Of a stretch of 64,000 bases of DNA, positions 18,373-28,506 are shown one piece after another (the first letter of the stretch is position 1; every line of letters starts with the position of its first letter). Location of the stretch: NCBI RefSeq assembly GCF_008369195.1, contig NZ_VOBC01000001.1, positions 868,001 through 932,000 of the forward strand. Reading direction: 5' to 3'. Under the pieces are notes generated by a model. That model searched no databases, had not been told where the DNA came from, and was given only the letters and a program-made list of their open reading frames with translations. The translations under genes and the position numbers were made by a program. This stretch comes from Sporosarcina sp. ANT_H38. Lineage in GTDB: Bacteria; Bacillota; Bacilli; Bacillales_A; Planococcaceae.

Positions 18373-19986
18373 ATGCAGAATAACAGGGAACATTGTGACA
18401 AAAGGACGCTAAAAGTTAGGATTCTTTGCGAAAAGGAAAAAACAGCAAATGCGATTCAATTGCCAATGTGCGAGTAGTAATGAAGGAGCGCGATGTACCG
18501 TCCTGGCTAAAAGTTGATTTGGTGGCAGTGTTGAAATCAAATCGAAAATTATGAGTAACGAGGAATTTCAAGAAGAGAAAAATTAAAATATGTGTTTTAA
18601 CACCGATAAAGCTATGGATTTACATTTGACTAAATCTCGTTTCTTCATTCAAAAGATGAATCGTCAAGCACAAAAGCTTATTTAGAAATCAGGATTTGTT
18701 TGTAAAATATTTTTCGAAACTAGATTGATGGCTTCTCTTGAAATAGCTGACGTCTACGTTATGTTGTGGAATGAGAGGCTATTTTAGTGAGAAGCGCTCG
18801 AATTCATTTCTTCTAACAAATTTATGACTGCGATATCGACAAAGAGGAGGATTATCTGTCAATCAGCTAGAAAGCCGAAAATAAACATGGATGATTTCAA
18901 AACGCATTTAATTTGACGATAGTCAGATGGATGCTTTTTTATTTGTGAAAAAATAGAAAGGAATTCGATCTACATATCAATTTTTCTAGCTAACATGATT
19001 GCCGTTCAAAATGAAAATCGTCTGGAGATCCTAGACCATCTAATGTGATTCAGTGTTGGGAAACAATTATTCAAAACGGACGAAGTGTAGGTACGACTTA
19101 TCCTGTCCAGCAAGAGATTGAAACTCGAAAAGCAACCGCTCATTTAGGGAGTATTTGCAGATGAAGGCTATGTACAGTTTGAAAACGTAGTGGAAACTGT
19201 AAGTCAGGCGTGTAAGAGGTTGCATAGGGAAAATGAAACCATCACGTTCATAAACGAAAATGTAACGGCAATATAGCTGTGTCTGGAAATTAACCAGAAG
19301 TACTATATTTTTAGGGATAATTAATCAGCTCAGCAATTAAAGGTCATGCAAAATAAAATTCTGCAGGCCCTTGCGTATGTATTTCGTCTTCCAAATCATG
19401 GGATGTATTTCGTTCGAGATTCGAATACAGAAGGATTGGGAAAACTGATTAAATTCACATCACCCTCGAAAATAGCGAAGGGTGTAAAATTCCAGTCGAC
19501 AATCGGAATAAAGTTAGATCCGATCTAAATAAACATTTAAATTATATTTTAACTGATTGTGAAACAAGTAGGAATCTGAAAATAGGACAGGACAAAGAAA
19601 TTAACAAAAAATCGAATGTGTTCAACCTTAATTATTAAATTAGAAAGGGATTATCTGGGATGAGTCAACTCAAGTCAACTCGAAAAATAAATCATTAAGA
19701 TTCGTTCTGAAAATATATGAATGGTTACGGATTTAATTTAACAAGGTGGAGTTTATAATACCGGAATTCTATCAGACGATGATCGGAAGGATGCCGGTAA
19801 TCTAGTTGAACATCTACAGAAAATCGCTGACTAAATGGAAATGAGCGAATGGACTTAAGGTGAAAGAATTGAGGATAAAGGAACAGAGATTGTATTTTCG
19901 CTCCACACGAAAAGATGAATCAAGATTGCGCAATCAATCCTGCTTCCTTTTTATTTTAATAGAAGAGATGAAGGGATGGATTATTA
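18373..19986. other. 1.6 kb of decayed coding DNA
   Basis: No intact gene. Several short frames carry protein-like composition but are broken by stops. Examples are one near 18490 (DVPSWLKVDLVAVLKSN), one near 19165-19275 (VSQACKRLHRENETITFIN), a 60-codon frame at 19346-19528 without a convincing start, and one near 19745-19834 (GGVYNTGILSDDDRKDAG). They look like remains of two or more genes upstream of the MoxR gene. No family was recognised. Confidence 0.5.
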
Positions 19987-21171
19987 ATGACTCACACTTT
20001 TTCGAAACTAGAGGAAATTAAAAGTGCGCTGAATGCCAAGTTCTTTGAACGTGAAAACGTGGTGGAAGCAATCTTGATAGCGATATTAGCACGTCAACAT
20101 ATGCTCATGATTGGTCCGGCTGGTACTGCGAAATCTGCATTATCCGTAGAACTCGCAAAGATTGTACATGGGACACAATACTTTCAATGGATGCTGACAA
20201 GATTCAGTACACCTGAGGAGGTATTCGGTCCATTATCGCTAAAAGACCTAGAGCAGGGAGTGTACAAGCGCAATACGGCAACAAAAATGCCAGAGGCAAA
20301 TTTGGTGTTTCTGGATGAAATATTTAAAGCGAACAGCGCCATTTTAAACAGTTTACTCACCCTAATTAATGAACGGCTCTTCTATAATAACGGAGCACCA
20401 GTTCAAGTTCCCTTAATGTCTGTTATAGGTGCTTCGAATGAATATCCCGAAGAAGGGGAGGGGCTTGAAGCACTATTCGATCGTTTCCTTTTGCGATTTG
20501 AGGTTGACTATATTGTAGATGAAACGAATTTTGTTTCTATGTTGAAAGGTTCTGAGCAATATCAGCAAATGCCTTCCATGACGCTGGACGAATTAGTGCA
20601 ACTTCAGTTTTTCACGGACATGGTAGCCATTCCTGATGAAGTATACGAGACCCTTTCTAAGATTCGTACAGAGTTGAGGGATGAAGGGATTCGCCCTTCA
20701 GATCGGCGCTTCAAGCAGTCATTAAGCGTCCTACAAGCAAAAGCGTTGATTAACCAAAGGCACGTCGTAATGATAGATGATATTGTCATCCTTGAAAATG
20801 TCCTATGGGAAACCGTGGACCAAAAAGATGCAGTGTCTTTCATTGTTCGTAGCCACGCACAAGATGTTGTTACTCGGGCACTCGATTCCATACAAAATGA
20901 AGCAAATGATGTGTTCAATTACATGCTGCAGAATAATTCGACAGATGTTGGAATGGAAGCGACTCAAAAGATGAAAGCCTTAGTGGCTGATTTGAATAAG
21001 CTAAAAAAACACAATCAAAGTCGGGATGCCGATATCGATGCATTACTTTATAAAGTGAATTCGATGCATCAAGAAATCCTCGACAGTATTTTAGAACCGA
21101 TGGATTTCGACACTCCTAATGAAAAGAAAGCACTCGAGAAAGGGTCCTATGGCATCTTTTTCAAAATGTGA
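19987..21171 (+). CDS. MoxR-family AAA ATPase (RavA-like)
   Basis: The 394-residue AAA+ ATPase has Walker A GPAGTAKS (residues 43-50), Walker B LVFLDE (106-111) and the sensor region VIGASNEYPEE. MoxR ATPases work as chaperone-like machines that insert cofactors or remodel partner complexes, nearly always with a VWA-domain protein. Here that partner follows 15 bases downstream. In Escherichia coli the RavA-ViaA pair acts on respiratory complexes, but the E. coli LARA insertion is not obvious and this protein is shorter. ATG is preceded by AAGGGATGG. Confidence 0.9.
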   Translation: MTHTFSKLEEIKSALNAKFFERENVVEAILIAILARQHMLMIGPAGTAKSALSVELAKIVHGTQYFQWMLTRFSTPEEVFGPLSLKDLEQGVYKRNTATKMPEANLVFLDEIFKANSAILNSLLTLINERLFYNNGAPVQVPLMSVIGASNEYPEEGEGLEALFDRFLLRFEVDYIVDETNFVSMLKGSEQYQQMPSMTLDELVQLQFFTDMVAIPDEVYETLSKIRTELRDEGIRPSDRRFKQSLSVLQAKALINQRHVVMIDDIVILENVLWETVDQKDAVSFIVRSHAQDVVTRALDSIQNEANDVFNYMLQNNSTDVGMEATQKMKALVADLNKLKKHNQSRDADIDALLYKVNSMHQEILDSILEPMDFDTPNEKKALEKGSYGIFFKM

Positions 21172-21186
21172 AAGGGAGTGTACTTC

Positions 21187-22629
21187 ATGAAAAGAAGTAA
21201 AAGTTACAATGATAATCGTTCAGTATTGAATACGGACGCATTCGATAAAAGACGTTTCAAAGAAATCTTTGAAATGTCAAAGGGGCTTCAGAAGATTAGA
21301 GATGAAGGGGAAATGCCAACGTTCGAACCATTACTAGCTGATATTTGGGCTTCATTATATAAGATGAAACCTGAAATTACGGCAGTGGACGTAGGCGGCG
21401 TTCTCAAAGTTAATAAATCACTGATGGAAAGAATCATGGCGGATGATTCTTTTGAAAACTATCGAAGCTTCACCCGATTAGATGATTTGTTGTCAGCCAT
21501 TGGCACAGTGAAAATCGGTGAGAAGACGAACCAATGGCTGGTTGAGCAAAAAATGCAAGATGAAGACCTTCAAAAACAGATGCAGGAAATCTATACAATG
21601 CAAAGGCAACTTAAAAAGTATGAACGGCAAGTTGGTGATGAAAATTGCAATCAGGAGTTAAAAGAATATCTAACACAAGCCATAGCTATATTGAATGAGA
21701 AATTGCAACAGAAGCTTCAAAGTGACAGCCATAGCTTTTCAGAAATAATGGCTCAAGCCATGCAAGAAACAAAACAGGTGAAAGATGGTCTGAAATCGTT
21801 ACTTGGTGGCTCAAGTGCAGGGAGTGGTGATGCAGATTTAAAAAAAGTTCCTTTACGCGACCAAATAGCATTAGCTGAGAAAATTGCTTCTGATAACAAG
21901 ATGAAGGAAATAGCTAATTGGGCGGGTCGATTCAAACAGATTGCCTGCAAAAAGCAGAAATCCAAGCATAGCGACTCTATGGAAAGAATGGGAGTTACTC
22001 TAGGTAACGATATTGAAAGGTTGCTCCCGATGGAATTAGTCTTATACTCGCATCGAATAACTAAGAACGATTTCCTTCGTCGCTTTGTGGATGGTCAGAC
22101 TATGCAATATGAACATAAAGGGCGTGAGGTATTAGGGAGGGGGCCGATCGTACTTTGTTTAGACCAGTCAGGCAGTATGTCCCAACTTGATAACCAATCC
22201 AAAGGTTTTATTTTAGCCCTTATGTCAATCGCAAGAAAGCAGCGAAGGGATTTTTGCTTAATATTATTCTCTACTCAGACTCAAATCTATAAATATGAAA
22301 AAGGGAAAATTAAAGGTTCTGATATGATTAGTTTGGCTCGAACCTTTTTAGGTGGAGGTACGAACTTTACACTTCCGCTTGACGGAGCGATGAACATAAT
22401 AAATGAAAGTCGTTTTAAACAAGCTGATTTAGTTTTTGTTACGGATGGTGAAGACCAACTAAAGGATTCATTTCTCGAAGCATTCAATAAGCAGAGACAA
22501 GAGAAAGCCTTCAATGTGCTTTCCCTCGTAATAGGTTGCAGCACAAATACGGTTGAACAGTTTTCCGATAAAGTTGTCCAAATTAAAGATTTTGATGATG
22601 ATGGAAGCTTTACCGCATTTGAAATTTGA
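21187..22629 (+). CDS. VWA domain protein (ViaA-like partner of the MoxR ATPase)
   Basis: The 480-residue protein has a helical, charged N-terminal half with probable coiled coil (about residues 130-200) and a C-terminal von Willebrand A domain. The MIDAS metal site is Asp326-x-Ser328-x-Ser330 (LDQSGSMS), with a later TDGED. The frame opens at GTG 21178, but AAAGGGAG points to ATG 21187. It forms one operon with the MoxR ATPase, the normal arrangement for this chaperone pair. The clients are unknown. Confidence 0.88.
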   Translation: MKRSKSYNDNRSVLNTDAFDKRRFKEIFEMSKGLQKIRDEGEMPTFEPLLADIWASLYKMKPEITAVDVGGVLKVNKSLMERIMADDSFENYRSFTRLDDLLSAIGTVKIGEKTNQWLVEQKMQDEDLQKQMQEIYTMQRQLKKYERQVGDENCNQELKEYLTQAIAILNEKLQQKLQSDSHSFSEIMAQAMQETKQVKDGLKSLLGGSSAGSGDADLKKVPLRDQIALAEKIASDNKMKEIANWAGRFKQIACKKQKSKHSDSMERMGVTLGNDIERLLPMELVLYSHRITKNDFLRRFVDGQTMQYEHKGREVLGRGPIVLCLDQSGSMSQLDNQSKGFILALMSIARKQRRDFCLILFSTQTQIYKYEKGKIKGSDMISLARTFLGGGTNFTLPLDGAMNIINESRFKQADLVFVTDGEDQLKDSFLEAFNKQRQEKAFNVLSLVIGCSTNTVEQFSDKVVQIKDFDDDGSFTAFEI

Positions 22630-23397
22630 TTGCCTATGAAACGAATATGCAACTAATGATTCCTTCTCTGGATTAAGTGTTTTATATGACTAGAATCCTT
22701 TAAAAATAGTGATTGATGCCTGTGCACGACATTATTCGGATACTATAATTACATGTTGATGAGATAGTAGAGAAGTGCCACTTATTCTAATCAGTATTGT
22801 ATTTTTATACAACTGGTTGAATTTGTGGCTGTATTTTGTTACACAACCACGAATACAATTAGCTTTAGGTATTTGTTTCGTATGGGCATGGTGAGATAAA
22901 CAAGACTAACAACTGTATATTACCGAACAATGCATCTGACAAACCGCTAGGAGCGTGATTGACTAGTTGAAAAGAGTATCTATAGAGTAATCACCGCTGT
23001 TGTGAGGGTTTTTTGAATTAAATACTGAAACAAGTGCTGGTAAATATACACTTCAATCCAAAGTAGAAAACACCAGAAACTCACAATTGGTGCGTTTGGG
23101 TGTTTATTTAAGGCTATGTTAAAGGAAGAGGTTGATTATAATGTTTATGGAATCGGCTGCGTATGCAAGATTTTATTTTAACTTCAAACAGTGGTGTATA
23201 TAAACTGTATATGAATGAAATAAAGAAAAACACTTAAAACATCGTTATAACAATGTTTTAAGTGTTTTATTGTGTCCCCAAACTTTCATTTGGGGATGTT
23301 ATTTGTATGGGTTTGTTTAAAATATGTGTTAAATGAATATGGTCACTTATTAGATTGCTATTTTTTATTTTGAACATATAATTTTTCAAACACAAAT
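22630..23397. other. Intergenic with a terminator, no gene recognised
   Basis: A perfect 16-bp stem aaaacacttaaaacat / atgttttaagtgtttt lies at 23227-23268, and a second small hairpin (tccccaaa / tttgggga) follows at about 23275. They would end transcripts from either side. The 600 bases before it hold only short, stop-rich frames. Confidence 0.5.
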
Positions 23398-23739
23398 TTA
23401 TTCTCGTTTTATGAAATATTCTCTAATTTCAATCGGTAATTCTTCTATAGCTATAATTTTCATTTTTTTCGTTCCAGGAGTAGTTTGAATTAAGTAAGTT
23501 TTCTCATCAAATTCTAATAATGTAATTTGTGTAATCATATTAGGGTTAAATTCTTCTTGAATATATTCAATACTCTTATAGTCGATTCTTTTAGAATCAA
23601 GAAATAGTGACTCTGGATTATCTGAATTCCTTAATGTCTGCATTAATTCTAATGAATTAGAAGGGTTAGTAATAGCCCAGTGAATGGTAGGTGCAGCAAC
23701 AATTAATAAAGCAAAAATAATGGCTAATATTTTTTTCAT
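23398..23739 (-). CDS. Small secreted or membrane-anchored protein, unknown
   Basis: The 113-residue protein starts MKKILAIIFALLIVAAPTIHW, a clear signal peptide or N-terminal anchor. A mixed alpha/beta domain without cysteines follows (QITLLEFDEKTYLIQTTPG near residues 70-90). The frame opens at TTG 23754, but GGAGGT lies inside that extension, seven bases before ATG 23739, which decides the start. Monocistronic; I do not recognise the family. Confidence 0.65.
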   Translation of the reverse strand: MKKILAIIFALLIVAAPTIHWAITNPSNSLELMQTLRNSDNPESLFLDSKRIDYKSIEYIQEEFNPNMITQITLLEFDEKTYLIQTTPGTKKMKIIAIEELPIEIREYFIKRE

Positions 23740-23913
23740 ATAAGATACCTCCAAAATTAAATCAATAAATACACTATTTATTAATTGTACCTTAAAGGGG
23801 TAAAATAAGTTCTTCTCATAGCGGAAAATGAACTCTAATTTTCGCTACATAAAATTCTTCTCCTTGGACATAATAAAAATGATGAAACAAATCTACAAAA
23901 GGAGGTTCATGTG

Positions 23914-24063
23914 ATGTCAGAGGAGAACAAGAATCGAAATAAGGATAAGGGTAAACAGCGAAATGTCCAAAAAAATAATACCGAGCCGAAAAAAGATGTT
24001 GAGTTTGCAAGCGAAAGCGAATTTCTAAATTTAGATGGTAAGAAAAACAAAAGAAAGCGCTAA
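23914..24063 (+). CDS. Small hydrophilic Lys/Asn-rich protein, SASP-like
   Basis: A 49-codon frame with an excellent ribosome binding site (AAAAGGAGG, eight bases before ATG) and a terminator right after the stop. The product is almost entirely charged or polar (MSEENKNRNKDKGKQ at the front, KKNKRKR at the end), with a central DVEFASESEFLNL. Composition and size resemble minor small acid-soluble spore proteins and YfhD-type proteins, but no diagnostic motif allows a firm name. A sporulation role is inferred. Confidence 0.65.
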   Translation: MSEENKNRNKDKGKQRNVQKNNTEPKKDVEFASESEFLNLDGKKNKRKR

Positions 24064-24067
24064 AAAT

Positions 24068-24099
24068 AGTGCCTGCACACCATAAGTGTGACAGGCACT
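24068..24099 (+). terminator. Terminator of the small hydrophilic protein gene
   Basis: Stem agtgcctg-cacac / gtgtg-a-caggcact with a one-base bulge, five bases after the stop codon, then AATTGTTTT. Confidence 0.75.
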
Positions 24100-24573
24100 A
24101 ATTGTTTTCATTGTCTAAAGATCTGTTAAATTTGGTTTCTATGCATTGCCAATGTTTGAAGATAGAATACATAATTTCAGGCGAATGAGTTTTGAAATGC
24201 AGAGGCACAATTAATCATGTACCATTAATTGTGGACTTATGACAACTACTTGATGAATTTTGTGATTGTGGTTGCAGAAACACCAGGAGTGATGTGCAAT
24301 CATACAGGTGAATTTAACTCTATTCAGCTGGTCATCGCATAAGGAGAAAGATTAGTTGAATCAAAATGACATAGAATGATGTAAGTTCATACATGAACAA
24401 TTTAAGCATCAATAATTGTGTAATATATATGTAGTACTCAAGATTAGCTTCAAATGTTGGAGGAAAGCAAAGGCGGATTTAGGGAATGTACCTACCATCA
24501 ATCGTTGCTCGATTGTGCATACCAATGCAGTACGTAGACTTAGACAACTTTTGTGACAAAATGTAATGTGAAG
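24100..24573. other. Intergenic upstream of the PTS regulator gene
   Basis: No ORF with a start signal. The part next to 24574 carries the candidate cre site and presumably the promoter of the PTS region. Confidence 0.4.
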
Positions 24574-24587
24574 TGAAAGCGATTTCG
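24574..24587 (+). promoter_or_regulatory. Candidate CcpA cre site
   Basis: TGAAAGCGATTTCG fits the catabolite-responsive element consensus TGWAANCGNTNWCA at all but the last position. It is 30 bases upstream of the start of the PTS regulator gene, a position fitting glucose repression. Confidence 0.6.
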
Positions 24588-24616
24588 TTTATAGTTTTTG
24601 TAAGGGGGAGCTAGCC

Positions 24617-26665
24617 ATGTTGGAGAGCAGAAGCTTGAATACATTTTATCAATTAATGAAATTACAGCCAATACAGCTTTCCTGGTTTATTGACATGCTG
24701 AATTTATCTGGACGTCAGTTTCAATATGATGTAGAAAAAATAAATAGCTTCTTAATTGGCGAGGGCTTGCCATCAATTCGGATTTCGACTGACCGAATTA
24801 TAATACCAACGGAAGTAATTAGTTTTTGGAGGAAAAATGGCACGAATTTTGCAGCAAATCAATTTTCTTTTGACCAAGATGAACGTGTGATTATTTTCTT
24901 GTTATACACCTTTATCAGACGCGAACCTCTCTCAAATTTCCACTTTCAAAATATTTTTGGGATTAGTAAAAATACCGTCAGTGCAGATGTAAAACGAGTC
25001 AATCGGTTTTGTATTGATTTCAGGGTTGAGATCCGTTATACACGGGAGCAAGGATATCACTTAAAAGGAACGGAAGAAGATAAGCGGAATTTGATGCTCA
25101 AGGCAATTTCCTTGTTAAAAGTTAAGCCTAACGCACATGAGAAATTCACTTTTATATTTCAACAACAACAGTTTGAAAATCAATATGTTCATTATCAACA
25201 AATTTTAAAGGATTTTGAAAGGCAATATTCATTCACATTCATTGAAGAAAGATTGGATGAATTTAGCTACTTACTTCAAATGATTCATATTCGCCAACAG
25301 CAACAAAAGTGGGTGCTAATTTATCCTGACACTGTGAGTTTTTTAGAAAAGAAAGAAGCTTTCAATGTTTGTAAATTGATTCAGCAACGTTTAGGGTATA
25401 CGACCCATTCAGAAGAGGTTTCCTTTCTAACGATTCAACTGCTTGGTATATGCCAGGGGGAAGTTAGCCCTGCTAAGAACGATACTCTGCTCGAGATTAC
25501 AGAACAAATTGTTGTTAGCTTTGAACGTTATGCATGCATCCAATTACTAGATAGAAACAAAGCAATTGAAACGTTATATTTGCATTTCAAACCGGCTTAT
25601 TACCGCATGCTCTTTAAAATACCAATTACAAATGCATTACTTGCTGAGATTAAAGAAGAGCATCATGACTTGTTTATAGTTGTAAAGGAAGTACTAAAAC
25701 CTATTGAAGAAATGCTGAATATTAAAATACCTGAAGATGAGGTAGGATTCCTTACCCTTCATTTTGGAGGGTTGCTCAAGCTAGATAGTGAGAGTCAAAA
25801 CAAAGTATTTCGGGCTCTAATTGTTTGTCCAAATGGGATTAGTTCAAGCATTATGTTAGAAAATCAATTAAAATCGCTCTTCCCACAATTTCAATGGACT
25901 TCTTCTCTCTCATCGCATGATCTTCAGCTTCTCGATGAAGAGGAGTATGATCTAGTATTTTCCACTGTTTTACTTAAAACAAAAAAAACTTTGTTTATGA
26001 TTAGACCAATTATGAGTGAAATGGAAAAGAAAGAACTCGTTCAATCAGTAAAAGGGATGACACTTCAACAGTCTTCCCATTATCCAACTTCGGATGAGTT
26101 AATGAAAGTCATTGGCCAATATGCGGATATCAAACAGCCAGGGTTGCTGAAAAGTGCATTGAAACACGCGTTATTTCAAAATGATCGCTTGAATACGAGG
26201 AGGAAACAACCTGTGTTAAAAGATTTATTAATCGAAGAAAATATTCAGTTTGTAGATAAAATTGACAATTGGAAAGATGCCATCAAGAAAGCAGCAGAAC
26301 CCTTATTAGTAAGCAATTCGATTACAAATCAATATATCGACGTAATGATAGAAAACGTTGAAACAATGGGACCGTACATTATCATTGGCGAGCAAGTTGC
26401 AATCCCACATGCGCGGCCAGAATTCGGCGTTAAAAAATTAGGAATGAGCTTATTGAAATTAGAAGAATCTGCGCATTTATTAAACAGTGAGGCCAATCGA
26501 GTTGACATATTTATTTGTTTAGCTGCGATTGATAATCAAACACACCTAAAGGCATTGGCTCAATTGACAACGTTGTTGAGTGATCCTATTAAATTAGGCC
26601 TTTTAAAGGAGGCGGAGACAAAACAGGATATTCTTGATTTAGTTGCAGAAATCTCAGTTCAATAG
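24617..26665 (+). CDS. PRD-containing transcriptional activator with EIIB-like and EIIA domains
   Basis: The 682-residue regulator is of the MtlR/LicR type. It shows N-terminal helix-turn-helix modules (about residues 1-160) and two PTS regulation domains (about 190-395). An EIIB-like domain follows, with a Cys in VCPNGISSS near 411, and then a type-2 EIIA domain (about 535-680) whose phosphorylatable His is near 598 (IPHARPE). It would sense phosphorylation by the PTS and activate the iib-iic genes downstream. No separate EIIA gene is visible here, so its own EIIA domain may supply phosphate to the transporter, which is inference. AGGGGGAG lies six bases before the ATG. Confidence 0.9.
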   Translation: MLESRSLNTFYQLMKLQPIQLSWFIDMLNLSGRQFQYDVEKINSFLIGEGLPSIRISTDRIIIPTEVISFWRKNGTNFAANQFSFDQDERVIIFLLYTFIRREPLSNFHFQNIFGISKNTVSADVKRVNRFCIDFRVEIRYTREQGYHLKGTEEDKRNLMLKAISLLKVKPNAHEKFTFIFQQQQFENQYVHYQQILKDFERQYSFTFIEERLDEFSYLLQMIHIRQQQQKWVLIYPDTVSFLEKKEAFNVCKLIQQRLGYTTHSEEVSFLTIQLLGICQGEVSPAKNDTLLEITEQIVVSFERYACIQLLDRNKAIETLYLHFKPAYYRMLFKIPITNALLAEIKEEHHDLFIVVKEVLKPIEEMLNIKIPEDEVGFLTLHFGGLLKLDSESQNKVFRALIVCPNGISSSIMLENQLKSLFPQFQWTSSLSSHDLQLLDEEEYDLVFSTVLLKTKKTLFMIRPIMSEMEKKELVQSVKGMTLQQSSHYPTSDELMKVIGQYADIKQPGLLKSALKHALFQNDRLNTRRKQPVLKDLLIEENIQFVDKIDNWKDAIKKAAEPLLVSNSITNQYIDVMIENVETMGPYIIIGEQVAIPHARPEFGVKKLGMSLLKLEESAHLLNSEANRVDIFICLAAIDNQTHLKALAQLTTLLSDPIKLGLLKEAETKQDILDLVAEISVQ

Positions 26666-26734
26666 GTTTGTAGCGTTGTCGATAGGAATTAGATAAGTAC
26701 GATTAAAATTAGCCATTATTAGGAGGAAAATAAG

Positions 26735-27010
26735 ATGAGAATTTTAGCAGTGTGTGGAAACGGATTAGGAACGAGTTTTATACTGTCAATGAACGTAAAT
26801 AAAGCACTAAAAGAATTGAACATTGATGCTGAATGTAAAAACATGGATTTAGCGAGTGCAAAATCAGAGTCAGCTGATTACTACATCGGGACACCTGAAA
26901 TTATGGAACAATTACAAGACGGTAACAGAAAAACAATTGGCATCATCAACATGGTTAGTGCGGATGAAATCCAGAAAGCGTTAACTTCTCATATCTTAGG
27001 GGAGAAATAA
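26735..27010 (+). CDS. PTS IIB component, ascorbate (SgaB/UlaB) type
   Basis: The 91-residue phosphocarrier has the active-site P-loop CGNGLGTS starting at Cys7, typical of the lactose/ascorbate IIB fold. It passes phosphate from EIIA to the sugar held by the membrane IIC. It lies 69 bases after the regulator and one base before the IIC gene, so IIB and IIC are co-translated. AGGAGGAAAATAAG precedes the ATG. Confidence 0.92.
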   Translation: MRILAVCGNGLGTSFILSMNVNKALKELNIDAECKNMDLASAKSESADYYIGTPEIMEQLQDGNRKTIGIINMVSADEIQKALTSHILGEK

Positions 27011-27011
27011 T

Positions 27012-28274
27012 ATGTTTGATTTGATAATGAAGGATATTTTAGGAACACCCGCCATTTTAGTTGGCTTGTTCGCTCTATTTGGTTTACTGTTGCAGAAGAA
27101 ATCGATTACTGATGTTGTTTCTGGAACATTAAAAACCATAATGGGCTTCATTATTCTTGGCGCAGGTGCGGCTGTCTTAGTAGGTTCACTAAATATTTTC
27201 GGAAATATGTTTGAAAAAGCATTCAATATACAAGGTGTCATCCCGAATAATGAAGCAATTGTAGCTATGGCGCAAACTGCTTTCGGTGCTGAGACAGCTA
27301 TGATTATGTTAATTGGTATGGTAGTTAACATTGTCATAGCAAGGTACACGAAGTTTAAATACATCTTTTTAACAGGGCATCACACGATGTTCATGGCCTG
27401 CTTACTTGCGGCGGTACTTTCAACGTCAGGCATGGGTAGTGCAATGATAGTAATCGTAGGATCACTTATATTAGGAGCATTGATGGTTCTACTACCTGCA
27501 ATGCTACAACCCACAGTTAGAGAAATTACAGGTTCGGATGATATCGCTGTAGGTCACTTCGGTTCATTCGGTTATTTTGTAGCAGCTAAAGTTGCTAAAT
27601 TAACTGGAGATAAAACGAAATCGACTGAAGATGTGAAGGTACCAAAATCACTTGGGTTCTTACGTGATTCTTCTGTAGCATTGGCATTAACAATGGCAAT
27701 TATGTTCTTTGTGGTTGCTTTGGTCGTTGGACCTACCTACATTGAAGAAAACCTCAGTGATGGTGCAAACTTTTTAGTGTTCTCACTGCTACAGGCAATT
27801 ACGTTCGCTGCGGGTGTATTCATTATCTTAGCAGGTGTTCGTATGTTAATTGCTGAAATCGTTCCAGCATTTAAAGGAATCGCAGATAAAGTTGTTCCGA
27901 ATGCGAAACCTGCATTAGACGTTCCTATCGTATTCCCGTTTGCACCAAACGCAGTTATTATCGGATTCTTATCAAGCTTTGCAGCAGGATTAGTAAGTAT
28001 GTTTTTACTTCCACTTGCGGGGTTAGCTGTAATCGTACCTGGACTCGTTCCGCACTTTTTCTGTGGAGCTGCGGCCGGAGTATTCGGTAATGCAGTGGGG
28101 GGGCGCAGAGGCGCTATAATTGGTGCTTTTGTACAAGGATTGTTAATCAGTTTCCTTCCCGCAATGTTGATGCCAGTGCTAGGCTCACTCGGATTTGAAG
28201 GTACGACTTTTGGGGATTCTGATTTCGGTGTCGTAGGCATTCTAATTGGATATATAATCAATTTGTTTAATTAA
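27012..28274 (+). CDS. PTS IIC component, ascorbate (SgaT/UlaA) family
   Basis: The 420-residue polytopic membrane protein is of the UlaA/SgaT family, seen from ILGAGAAVLVGSLNIF, the cytoplasmic loop TGSDDIAVGHFGSFGY and the late VFPFAPNAVIIGFLSS. It forms the sugar channel of a PTS. Family members transport L-ascorbate or related acids; the substrate is not fixed by sequence, and no ula catabolic genes (lactonase, decarboxylase) are nearby. A strong terminator follows. Confidence 0.92.
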   Translation: MFDLIMKDILGTPAILVGLFALFGLLLQKKSITDVVSGTLKTIMGFIILGAGAAVLVGSLNIFGNMFEKAFNIQGVIPNNEAIVAMAQTAFGAETAMIMLIGMVVNIVIARYTKFKYIFLTGHHTMFMACLLAAVLSTSGMGSAMIVIVGSLILGALMVLLPAMLQPTVREITGSDDIAVGHFGSFGYFVAAKVAKLTGDKTKSTEDVKVPKSLGFLRDSSVALALTMAIMFFVVALVVGPTYIEENLSDGANFLVFSLLQAITFAAGVFIILAGVRMLIAEIVPAFKGIADKVVPNAKPALDVPIVFPFAPNAVIIGFLSSFAAGLVSMFLLPLAGLAVIVPGLVPHFFCGAAAGVFGNAVGGRRGAIIGAFVQGLLISFLPAMLMPVLGSLGFEGTTFGDSDFGVVGILIGYIINLFN

Positions 28275-28285
28275 ATGAAAATAAT

Positions 28286-28313
28286 AAAAAGCACTCCTTG
28301 GGGAGTGCTTTTT
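28286..28313 (+). terminator. Terminator of the PTS operon
   Basis: Twelve-base stem aaaaagcactcc / ggagtgcttttt with loop ttgg, 11 bases after the IIC stop. Confidence 0.9.
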
Positions 28314-28419
28314 AGATTTAGGACTAAAAAGGTTCTTAGTTCAATGAGAACGAGGTACCTGAAAATTGGTGATTCAACAGATTGTAACTACTGAAAATTA
28401 ACTAATCTACAACAACGCA

Positions 28420-28448
28420 TTGACTTAAATAAATTTCGCACGTATAAT
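28420..28448 (+). promoter_or_regulatory. Sigma-A promoter of the hydrolase gene
   Basis: TTGACT at 28420-28425 and a perfect TATAAT at 28443-28448, spaced by 17 bases; the gene start is 58 bases downstream. Confidence 0.8.
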
Positions 28449-28506
28449 ACCTAGTAAGCAGGTAAGAATAGTTAGTTGGAGAAGTATCCTTGAAAGGATG
28501 TTTACT

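Noticed and set aside
19987..22629. MoxR-VWA pair as a phage-defence system
   Set aside because: The pair fits the widespread RavA-ViaA type; no nuclease, protease or other effector gene is linked.
27737..28261. Minus-strand 174-codon frame inside the PTS IIC gene
   Set aside because: Antisense shadow rich in Pro/Ala/Asn from reverse reading of hydrophobic codons; the plus-strand gene is certain.
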